Shown in pieces: positions 1-8,140 of a stretch of DNA of 11,312 nt. Under the pieces are notes generated by a model, which did not search any database, was not told where the DNA came from, and saw nothing but the letters and a program-made list of their open reading frames with translations. Source of the DNA: Ettlia oleoabundans. Its lineage: Eukaryota; Chlorophyta; Chlorophyceae; Chlamydomonadales. The stretch's first letter is position 1. Each line of letters starts with the position of its first letter. The DNA lies in contig JAAMXP010001871.1 in assembly GCA_019693395.1 (NCBI GenBank), positions 1 to 11,312 on the forward strand, given 5' to 3'. A program made the position numbers and the translations under genes.

Positions 1-31
1 CCCTCCCCCCCCCTTCCTCCCTTTCTATCAG

Positions 32-1458
32 GAGATGCGCTGTTCCAGACTCATGAGAACCTGGAGCACCTGGCTATGATGGAGGCGGTGCTGGGACCCC
101 TGCCCACCTCGCTGGTGGTGGGGGCAGCAGACAACGTGCGAGACCTGTTCAAGAGGCGGGTGCCAGGCTTGCCTTGTGTTTCCTGTTGACCGTGTCCTGT
201 TGATAATTCGTTTTGACGGATCAGCTTTGCCAGATTTGATTGAAGTGTCGGCTGTCAAAAGTAATTGCTGCTTTCTCCATCGCTGCGCTGCCATTTTTGC
301 TGTTTGAATTTCAAAAACCCGTGTTTAAACCTCACTTCGTGCTGACCCAAATCCGTTGCCCATCACGGACACCCCACACTTGCCGGACCCACTGTTGCAG
401 GAACCGGTTGAATTGGCCAGATGGTGCTGAGAGCAAGAAGAACATCAAGGCGGTTCAAGTGCGTGAGGCAGGGCCCACACGTGCCTCAAATAATGCGCCC
501 ATTGCTAGCTTTGCTTGTTGCAGGCTGCCTCCCATGCCTTCCAGCCTGCACTCCAACAACACGTTATTGCGCAATGCACTGCGCTCCTGTTTGTCGGATC
601 TGTTTGATGGATCTGTCCTTCACAACGTTTGCAGTTTCAGCCAGCAGAAGCCTGTTTGCCACTAAAAACCCAGCTGATTGAACACGTTCCTGTGCTGCTC
701 TTCCACAACACCCTTTCCAAGCTGCCCTTTCACTGAAATCTTACTTTACCTGCTCGCTCCCCACCCCCGCACACACACACCACCCCCACCCCACCCACCC
801 TGTCCGCCCGCAGAAGCTGAAGAAGCTCAGAGAGTACCTGAGGCAGCACTGCGAGGATGCCGTCAGGCCACACCTGGGCACCATAGTGGGTGAGTGCCGG
901 CCGTCAGCCATTCCGGATTGCTCAATAGCAGTCGTTCTGTGCCTGTAAGAGGATGAGCCACTTCGAGTTTGAGTGGTAGCAGTCGTGCTGTACCTGGGTA
1001 ATTATGAGCTTTGAGTAAAAACGGTTGTGGTTGCCCGATTCTCTCACATCGCCACCAGGGCTGCCGAGCGTGGGAACCACCTGCCATCCCACCTGCCTCT
1101 CACACGCTTGGCACTTGCCAGGCTGTCAGTCCCATGCACTCGCATGCATCCCACGCTGTTGAAAAATTGTTGCTGGGTGTGTGATCAGCACACTGTGGTC
1201 GCCCAGTGCTTCGCGCGCACACGAACATCCTGACACGCCCTCGTTGAAATCTGCTAGACCCTTTTGCTAGTTGCCACACCGTCGCGTCGGGTGTGGCCTG
1301 CCTTTGTGCGCCCCCACCCCACCCCCCCACCCAACCCATCCCATCCCAAACCCCTGCTGCCTGCAGATCTGCTGCGCAAAATGTTGGACTATCGGGCGTC
1401 TCAGCGGATCACTGCTGCCGAGGCGCTGAACCACCCTTTCTTCCGCCTCCAACTCTAA
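32..1458 (+). CDS. LAMMER/CLK-type dual-specificity protein kinase, C-terminal exons (5' partial)
   Basis: Only the end of the gene is here: exons 32-155, 401-458, 814-889 and 1367-1458 (stop TAA 1456-1458), about 116 residues. Phases join as 2, 0 and 1, and the first exon needs one G from an exon outside the window. Exon 1 reads GDALFQTHENLEHLAMMEAV and continues GPLP, the family signature of LAMMER kinases (plant AFC, animal CLK). Next come RLNWPDG (RLDW in relatives), then DLLRKMLDYRASQRI and EALNHPFF, the subdomain XI Arg and the C-lobe end. LAMMER kinases phosphorylate SR splicing factors in the nucleus; that role is inferred from family. Odd points: the motif ends in Ala, not Arg (LAMMEA), and the first intron appears to start with GC. 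The introns are 245, 355 and 477 nt, with C-rich tracts before the acceptors. The gene faces the AP2 gene tail to tail. Confidence 0.93.
156..400 (+). other. Probable GC-AG intron of the LAMMER kinase
   Basis: The exon after this intron starts with one nucleotide completing a codon (G, then AAC CGG TTG AAT TGG = NRLNW), so the donor must be in phase 2. The GT at 160 is phase 0 and would give a stop within ten codons. Cutting after AAG AG (155), with intron start GCGGGT, gives LFKRNRLNW. This has the same spacing as the YFHHDRLDW segment of animal CLKs. A second phase-2 GC at 162 (exon end GT) also keeps frame but adds two residues and has a poorer donor context. Confidence 0.65.
926..1012 (+). 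repeat. Imperfect direct repeat in kinase intron 3
   Basis: Two copies of a unit starting TAGCAGTCGT lie 51 bp apart, at 926-about 958 and 977-about 1009. After the identical first ten bases they share CTGT, CCTG and a terminal ATGAGC, with scattered mismatches. They lie in the 477-nt intron 890-1366, otherwise without recognisable content except the C-rich tract near its end. Confidence 0.6.
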
Positions 1459-2411
1459 CCAGGGGTCAAGGGCTACCATCCCTCTTTAGCGGGGGCTGCT
1501 GAAACAACCAGCCCCATGCACCCATGTTGCAAAAAACTCCATGCCGTGCGTTATGGCACAACATTCCTATTTGTTGCTCCAGTTTTCTTTTGATGGGCTC
1601 CCCATTGGCTTGAGCCACCCCCCTTGGCTAACCAAATGACAACTGCTGTTTTTGGCTAGCCTGCTAGCACCCCCATACCAACCTTAGTTTTGGCTGATCT
1701 CCCTTCTCTCATTGCACAAGGGAGCATTCTCCCTACCTCCCAGACAGACCATACTCTGACCGACTGACCAACCAAACGCCGCCCACCACCATGCGTTTCA
1801 GCCCATCCTGTCTTGACTATACGATGTCTGGTTTTAACTGCAGCAGCTGCCCTCATGCATTGCAGCTAAGTGCCACGTGGCTCGCTGCGCTGCCTGGCTG
1901 CCATTGCAGCCATGTTCAGCTGCAGGCGGAGGCGTTATGTGTATGTTGTTTTTCTATTGGTGCATGCCTCACGCCACGGTGCTTGCAAAGCCTAAGGGAG
2001 TTCCCAACACAGCACCTGCGACCCGTTGCAATTCCCGACCCTGTATGTTCTTCACCCACGCTATATCCTATAACTCTGGTATCTGGCTTGTGACTGGGCA
2101 GACAGCCATGTCTCACAGGACGCCTAGCAGCTCATGGTGGCCCCTTGTCATCACCAACCTTGGTACCCACAAGCACTGCCATTCTGCTTCCTTGGTTTTG
2201 GGTTCAGTGTAATTTACACCAGTACGGGGCGAACCGAACCCAAATTCACAGGTTGCCTGGTGGTACAGCAAGGCGCCTTCCAGTGCTCTTGTGTCGAGGT
2301 TGTGTACCTGTAGGTGTGGCTGAGCTGGCCGCAGCCGCTCTTGCGGTGACTGTAGAACTTTGCTCTTCCCAGAGCAGACAACTGTTGTGCTGGTGCCACA
2401 AGGCAGCATTT
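1459..2411. other. Convergent 3' intergenic region between kinase and AP2 gene
   Basis: Between the kinase stop and the AP2 stop there are 953 nt with no supported coding sequence. The open frames here (for example 1791-2093 +) are short, lack family features and lack convincing splice context. I found no TGTAA between 1459 and 2208, so the kinase 3' UTR probably runs about 750 nt to the site at 2208. The AP2 3' UTR would be about 200 nt, ending at the TTACA at 2214-2218. The rest is mixed-composition UTR-like sequence. Confidence 0.6.
2207..2219. terminator. Bidirectional poly(A) signal palindrome (TGTAA-T-TTACA)
   Basis: The plus strand reads GTGTAATTTACAC. TGTAA at 2208-2212 is the green-algal polyadenylation signal in the kinase direction. 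TTACA at 2214-2218 is TGTAA in the AP2 direction. They sit in a 13-bp palindrome centred on T2213. It is the first TGTAA met after each stop codon on its own strand (kinase stop 1458, AP2 stop 2412). One element could therefore end both convergent transcripts, whose tails would overlap by some tens of bases. Confidence 0.6.
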
Positions 2412-5400
2412 CTAGCTTGAAGGCCCCGCTGCCTTGCCTCCCGGGGTGCCTGCTCCGGCTTCCGCCCCATCGTTGCCGCTGCCTTTGCTGCCTTGGGTTC
2501 CCGCGGCAGCAGTGGGTGACTCTAGCGCAGCCAGGGCGGCCAGTTGGGCGGGATCCAAACTATCCAGCCACTGAAGGGCAGGAATGACAGGCGGGTGGAC
2601 AGGCAGGCAGCTAGTTGCGCAGTTGTCTCCATGAAGAAGTGTTAACTTCAGTGACAGCAAGCGCGGGCGCAGGAATGCATAACAACAATGATTCAAGCAG
2701 TTAATGCACAAGCACCAGGACGTGATTTACTCCTACCCTGCTGCTGCTGACCACTGTCAAAGTTGCGTGGAAATGCATAGGGTACGCGTCGCAAGTTCCG
2801 TTGTGGATAGGCAGACTGTAAACACAAGCAGAAGCATACATGATGCCCTCACCTGAAGCGCTGACAGAAGGTCGGCTTCGGCCGTTGGGCTGCTGAGTAA
2901 CCTACCCAGCCTGCTAGGGCCTGGCTCCGTTCCCGCTCCCACACTGCTGCCACCAGGGATAGCGGCGGTGCTGCTGTTGTGGAGCCTGTGCTTGGGGGGA
3001 CTCAGCAGTCCCGTGGGCGATGTGCCTGCTCAGTTGGAACGGGTGCCAGAAGATAGGCATGAGGCGGGAACAGCTGACTGGACCGCACTCAAAGTGTGTG
3101 CGTGTGTGTGGCGGGCGGGGTGTGGGGGGGGTGTGGGCGGGGGCTTTCTTGCTGCTTGTCAAACAAACAAAGAAAGCATACAACACAAGCAAGCTATTCC
3201 CCCTTTGAAACCTGTTCCTTCCCGGCGGTCCTGCATACCTGAGAGCAGGCGGCCCAGCTCGCCAGTCGCCAGCTTGCCGAGCGGCGAGTCCCGCCAGCCT
3301 GCACCCAGACTAGGCGTGAGTGATCAAAGCTACTAGTACCGCAAAAAATGCAGGCAAGATCTATCAGAACTATTCCTTGGTAGGCCTCCCGCCGTGAACT
3401 GACAACAAAACACAGCTGTGATGTTGAGGTTGTCCTTCTGATCTATGCTAGACGTTCTAGCCTCCGAAATGCACTTTGAATGCAAAAGTAGGATGCAGGA
3501 AGAGATTGGTTAGTGGGCGTCGTCAAGGAGGCTCACCGCTGGGCGACCCCGTCAGGCCCAGCGGGCTCAGCAGGCTTGCCGCCAGCGGGGACAAAAGAAA
3601 GTCTGAGAGATCCAGACTGGATAAGCTGCTGCCGCTGCCAGGTGCTGCAGAGCTGGGAGTGTCGCCCCCGCTGCTGTGTCGGGCGCCAGTGTTAGCCAGA
3701 GCTGCAACAGAAGGGTGTGATGCTGCAGTGGCACCGGCGGCGCGAGTGCGGATGGCTGGCAGGCGCGGAGCATCCGCCGCTGCCATGGTGCCATCTGCTG
3801 CTGCTACAGGGCTTGCGCCAGGCATGTGTTGGTGAGCCAGCGGCAGAAAGTGGCCCAGCGGTGACTGCAAAGAGACGGACACACCAAACTGCTGTTGCAT
3901 TCCCATTGGCAGGTGCATGGGCTGCATCAGCGGCAGGAACACGCTGCCTGCTGCTGCACCGCCCCCTGCCATGGCAGCAGCAGCCGCAGCATTGGCTGCC
4001 GCAGCTGCAGCCGTGGGGCTTGCCAGGAATTGACCACCAATGGCATCGGCCCTGGCAGCAGCGGAGGAGGCGCGGCTGTTGCCTCCAGCGGTGTTGCTGG
4101 TACCTGCACTGCTGGCGGCCGAGCTGGCAGCCAGGGGATCGTAAGAATCTGGGTCGTTCAAAATATCTTGGTAATGTGACAGATCAAAATTCAAGATGGC
4201 CTGCAAGATGAGAAGACTTCAGTGATAACTCAGTTGAGGAAGATGGTACAGCAACAAGCCAAGGTTCGTGCACGAGTCTGCGCTTCACATGTCTTTAGCA
4301 GCCGTACTGCTGAAGATGTGGCATATCCTTGGGGCTGATGTTGTGGAGGTGCTGTCGAAAAGTTTGGAGGTGGTGGTAACTCTAGACTCAAATGCGGGGC
4401 CCAGATGCCTGCCTGCCTGCCTGCCTCTGGTTCTAGCCGGTGAGGCAGCCATGCAAGCATGCTTTGGGCTCAAGTCTGGCTTGCTCCTGTACGACTCACC
4501 TTGCTGCCCCTGAACTTCACGCAGGCACGGTCGTAGGCCCGAGCTGCATCTTCTGCAGGAGGCAGGCACACAATGCCGACGCTCAGCCGGCCACCTGTGC
4601 AATGCCTGGTAATGGTGATGGACTGCCGCTTTGGAGCCAAACTTGTGGTGATTGAGTCTCTCCTTCCTCGTTGGCAGCTGTCTACCCAGCCATATAGTGC
4701 ACATCTCAGCAAGACAAGAGGCGCACACCTCAAGGGATAACCAAAACAAAAAAGGAGGTCTTAGAGGAAGACCGGAGTGCAAAGCCACCCACAGCCACCC
4801 ACCCGCTGAGTCGAATGTGCCCAGGTAGAGGTATTTGTTGCCCTCCACTTTGCCGATGCGTGCCTCCCACTTGCCCTGCTGGTGGTGCCGGGTAACGCCA
4901 CGGTACTGGCTCTGGCCCCTGCACGCCACTGAGCTAGTTGGGACATAACGGTTCATGCTGATGCAGGAAAGCAGTCAAAGGTGCAGCGACGAGCAGCAAA
5001 AAACTCGATGGCAGAGTAAAGAATGGGAGTTGCTTTGCTTGCCTGGCAAAGCCCACAGACCCTCTGCGCAGTATGCCCACCACCTCCTCTGGCGTGCGGC
5101 CCTGGATCCATGCCAGGTCATCGGTGTAGTCCTCCAGGGAAAACTGCAGTACATTGCATGTGATGTTGGGCAGTACAATTCTGAGCAGTGCAGGAGTGGC
5201 GGCTTGAGGCCCCGTCCTTTGTCAGGAGTATATTAGGTAGAGCAGGTAAGCAAGAAAGCACCAATGTGTTGTGCAACTGGTGCGTCGATATCGTATCGTC
5301 TCGTTCAGACGCGAAACACAAAAGGCAGTTCCCAACTGCAGGAGGAGCAGCAAAGTGCTCTTTACAGGAGGAGCAGGAAAGTGGTCTAGCCCTCTCACAT

Positions 5401-7628
5401 TTAGCGGCGCCTGGGTGCCGGTGTAAGCCAGCACGGCCCTGTCATAGGCTCGTGCCGCCTCCAGCTCCGTCTCGTACCCGCCTAAGTACACCTGGCGGCC
5501 GCGGCTGCGCCCACCCTTTTTCTGCAGAGAAATACAGAAAACATGAAGTTATAACGACAGAAAATCTTGAGTGTGGGTCACGGCAAAGATGACAAGGTGT
5601 TGGTTGTCCTTCTCTCCCTCAGTGCAATGAGGCTGCCAAGTTGCGCAATAGGGCACGTAGGTGTGTGGCCCTCAGCGCAGCATTGATTGTAAATGAAGAA
5701 GCAGTGCATTTTTGCTGTGTTGATTGTAGCTGCTGCTATACCAGTAGAAGCTAAGAGCCAGGCGAGGGCTCAAGCTGTGGGCGGGTAGCGGATAGGACAA
5801 AGAGGTTGCCAAGCAAGCATTCTAAGCACATGCCCGCCAGCGCCGCTGTGCTCACCGCGTTGGGTCGGACGTATGAGCTATCCCAGAAATGCGCCTCGTA
5901 GCGGCCAGTCAGGCGGTGCTTGGTCACGCCGCGGTAGGGCGAGGTGAAGACACCATTTTCGCCTGGAGGGAGGAATGGGGAACGGAGGGAAATGGCTTAG
6001 GAAGGGGGAAAGCGGAGCGACAAACCAGAAACTGCAGGGTGTGAGTATGTAGGCTGGCTGGCTGAGAGTCCAGCAAGCAGGGTTAAATGTGTTGTTTGTT
6101 CATGGACATGCTGTGCGATGTCGATACAGATGAGATGCCAGGCTACCATATGATCGCACCTGTGGCCACCGCCTTGTGGCTCTTGCTGGCCAGCTGCTGC
6201 CGCCCCGCGCCTGCCCTGGTCCGCGCTGCGGCAGAAGCTGTGGAAGAACTGGGCTCCTGCTTGACTGCCTCTGGCACTGCCTGGCTGACCGCCGGTGTGT
6301 CCTCCATGTCACCAACTGCTGTGAGCTCTGAGGGCGAGTTCAGTGTGGCTGCGCCTGTGGTGGGGCTATCAGGCAGCTCTGCAATTAGCATTGGCACGTT
6401 GCTCTCGTTGCGCTGCACCCTGCCGCGCCGGCCCGCGGGCGTCACCGCCGCTGCAGCGGCGGCAGCCGTAAGTCGGCGCTGCTGACGGGGGCTGCCTATG
6501 CTGTTAAGCCTCACTCTGTTTAAGCTGTTGAGCACGTCCTCCTCGCGCCCTAGGGCCGCCGCTGTGGTGCCATACTCTGCTGCTGCCGCTGCATCAAAGG
6601 CGGCAGCGGTGGCAGCTGCCTCAGCCGCCGCCACCTCAGCGTCCATCATCATGGCGTCGCCAGAGCTTAGGGTACCTAGCCGCCTTCCGTGGCCTGGCTG
6701 CATCATATCCAGCTTGACTTGCTTGGCAGCAGGGAAGCCGCCGGCAGGCACCCAGGGTCGCTTCTTGCCGCCGCCGCCGCCGCCACCCCCAGTTCGCTGC
6801 TGCGGCTGTTGGGTGGCGGCCTCTTGTGGCACCAGCAGAGTGGAACCGGCCTGTGCTGGGCGGCCCTGCTGTAGCAGCTGGCTGGATCCTTGCAGCCGCG
6901 CCAGCTGCCAAGCTTCTTCTAAGGCGGAGGCTTCCCCTGACTGGGGCACACCGGGTGAAGCGGGCCCCACGTCGCTGTCAAACGCGCAGTGGGCTGGCAC
7001 CTGTGTTGCGCTGCTGGCGGCTGTATCCAGGTGCAGCGGGCTGCTTTCTTCGTCCCAGCTAAGTAGCGCTTTCCACTTGGGGCTCGCCAGAAGGTCAAGC
7101 TCCATCTCTGTAACATAAACGGAGGCCCCGGCATTCAGCCATACATACTGTAAACACAATAAGCTTTTGCAGTACATGGAGTGCAGGTGCAGACATTAGT
7201 GGGCACCCTCATCAAAGTAGGGGCAGAGGCACATGGACTGATAACCAGCACCGGCGAACGTGCCGGGCAGGCAGGAAAAGGTGTGGCTGGAGGACTGGAC
7301 CAAACAACAGGCACACCAGCTTGTTTGGCGGTTTGGTGGGGTGAAAATATAGTGACATCAAGGTGAACGCCGCGTGCACGAAGTGCTGCCAATGTCGCCG
7401 CTTACTTGGCAGCGTCTGCATGTGGTGTAATGTGGAATCCAGCAGGCCCGTGAGGTCTTGGCTGCCAAGCGCCATGCTGGTAAGCTCCAAGCCGCTGAGG
7501 CCGAGGACGTTCAGGCTGCCCTCGCGCAATAGGAGCGGCGGCAGCGAGAGGCGGCGCTCAACCGGCTGTCCCGCTGGCGCAGCCGACCGTGGTGTCGTCG
7601 CGGGGTCATTGTTTGAAGCGCTCGCCAT
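2412..7628 (-). CDS. Double-AP2 domain transcription factor, AINTEGUMENTA-like (908 aa, 11 exons)
   Basis: Exons on the minus strand, in order: 7628-7406, 7107-6160, 5962-5856, 5521-5399, 5143-5043, 4918-4803, 4552-4500, 4200-3537, 3298-3239, 3025-2853, 2570-2412. They total 2727 nt and every phase matches. Residues about 399-461 are AP2 repeat 1 ([20 protein letters not shown] ... [20 protein letters not shown]). The linker at 462-504 ends [11 protein letters not shown]. Repeat 2 is about 505-556 ([20 protein letters not shown] ... [19 protein letters not shown]), followed by NFDLSHY. Two AP2 repeats with this linker define the AP2/ANT subfamily of sequence-specific DNA-binding regulators. 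The flanks are low-complexity: Gly8 at 181-188, Ala-rich runs, KKRP 189-192 and a Myc-like nuclear signal at 200-208. The C-terminus carries six LLS motifs. The start ATG 7628 (GAAGATGGCG) is the first in-frame ATG after a TGA at 7689-7691. Intron 5 is GC-AG. Target genes cannot be inferred. Confidence 0.93.
3113..3143 (+). repeat. G-run tract in AP2 intron 9 (quadruplex-capable)
   Basis: Five G-runs of 3, 4, 8, 3 and 5 are separated by C, TGT, TGT and C. They follow a GT-rich stretch at 3094-3110. The tract lies inside the intron 3026-3238 of the minus-strand gene. The G-strand is therefore the template strand and the pre-mRNA carries the C-rich complement, about 90 nt upstream of the exon 10 acceptor. 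Confidence 0.7.
4406..4425 (+). repeat. TGCC tetranucleotide repeat (5 copies)
   Basis: Five perfect TGCC units lie inside AP2 intron 7 (4201-4499). This is a simple microsatellite with no visible function. Confidence 0.85.
4919..5042 (-). other. GC-AG intron 5 of the AP2 gene
   Basis: The linker exon ends GGC TTT GCC AG (5043) followed by GCAAGC, and no GT occurs in the next 30 bases. The next exon begins after GTGCAG at 4918 with G GGC CAG. Joining gives [16 protein letters not shown], which matches the plant linker-to-repeat-2 junction (GFSRG...YRGVTRHH) with phase 2 kept. AG|GCAAG is the classic context of GC donors, so the assignment is strong. Confidence 0.88.
5339..5387. repeat. 26-bp-period tandem duplication in AP2 intron 4
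   Basis: A 23-nt unit starting CAGGAGGAGCAG occurs at 5339-5361 and 5365-5387, with 21 of 23 positions identical by eye. It lies close to the donor of the intron 5144-5398 and is pyrimidine-rich in the transcript. Confidence 0.75.
6767..6790 (-). repeat. Glycine-codon triplet run (Gly8) in AP2 exon 2
   Basis: Six GCC units on the plus strand plus ACC CCC read as GGG GGT (GGC)6 on the coding strand, giving eight consecutive glycines at residues 181-188 just before KKRP. Trinucleotide runs of this kind often vary in length between strains. Confidence 0.85.
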
Positions 7629-8140
7629 CTTCAGCACTTCGTTGAAAGGCCGAGTTACTGCGGAGGCAGCGACAGACCGAGTAGGCGCTCAAAACAGGTG
7701 GACGCCAAAGCGTGATGGCGCACCCACCCACCACCCTTGTTGCCTCCGCTCCGTCTGTCTGTGGCCTCGGTACATCGCCAAAAGGCCTAAGGAGTGGCGC
7801 AGCGGCCAAACAGGGCTCACCTGGCACAGACACGGACGGGAGGGTTTCGCTCTCCTATACCTATTCGCACGATGCACAAAAGTCCTTGAATTGATTTCTG
7901 CAACAAAATTAAGCAGCCCACACCGACATCGAGGCATTGAAAGTAAGGATACCCCCGCCTGGTCCGGTGCTGACCTGGCTGGGCTCGGAAAGTGTGGTGT
8001 ACCTCCGCAGTCTGTTACTTCCTGCAGGTCCGGCTGTACTGTGTCGACATAGGTGTAGGCGCGCGTTGCAGAAAAGGCTGGGGTATCGATTGTGGTCTCC
8101 ATATTTGCCGCAGTCGTTTTGTCCTTAGGCGTATCTGGCC
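7629..8140. promoter_or_regulatory. Shared upstream region of divergent AP2 and membrane-protein genes
   Basis: The two start codons (ATG 7628 minus, ATG 8141 plus) are 512 bp apart and point away from each other, so both promoters and 5' UTRs should lie here. Weak TATA-like strings are CATATTT at 8100-8106 (plus) and TATAGG on the minus strand at 7859-7854; neither is convincing. The minus strand also has an open frame from 8102 to 7689 in the same frame as the AP2 start. It ends in a TGA 20 codons before that start, so it is either an upstream ORF or a missed first exon. Confidence 0.55.

Noticed and set aside
160..189. GT at 160 as donor of the first kinase intron
   Set aside because: It is in phase 0 while the acceptor at 401 needs phase 2; the joined frame stops within ten codons and loses the conserved RLNW segment.
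1791..2212. Plus-strand frames in the kinase-AP2 intergenic region
   Set aside because: They are short, overlapping, Cys/His-rich and without family resemblance; the region behaves as 3' UTR.
3299..3309. Alternative acceptor TAG at 3310 for AP2 exon 9
   Set aside because: It would require a phase-2 donor, whereas exon 8 ends in phase 1 (AGC G|GTGAGC). The CAG giving start 3298 fits exactly.
3717..4211. Long plus-strand open frame opposite AP2 exon 8
   Set aside because: It is a shadow of the GC-rich, Ala-repeat coding strand; its Trp/Cys/His-rich composition is not protein-like.
6498..7118. 206-codon plus-strand frame opposite AP2 exon 2
   Set aside because: It mirrors the Ala/Gly triplet runs of the real exon and has no domain or splice support.
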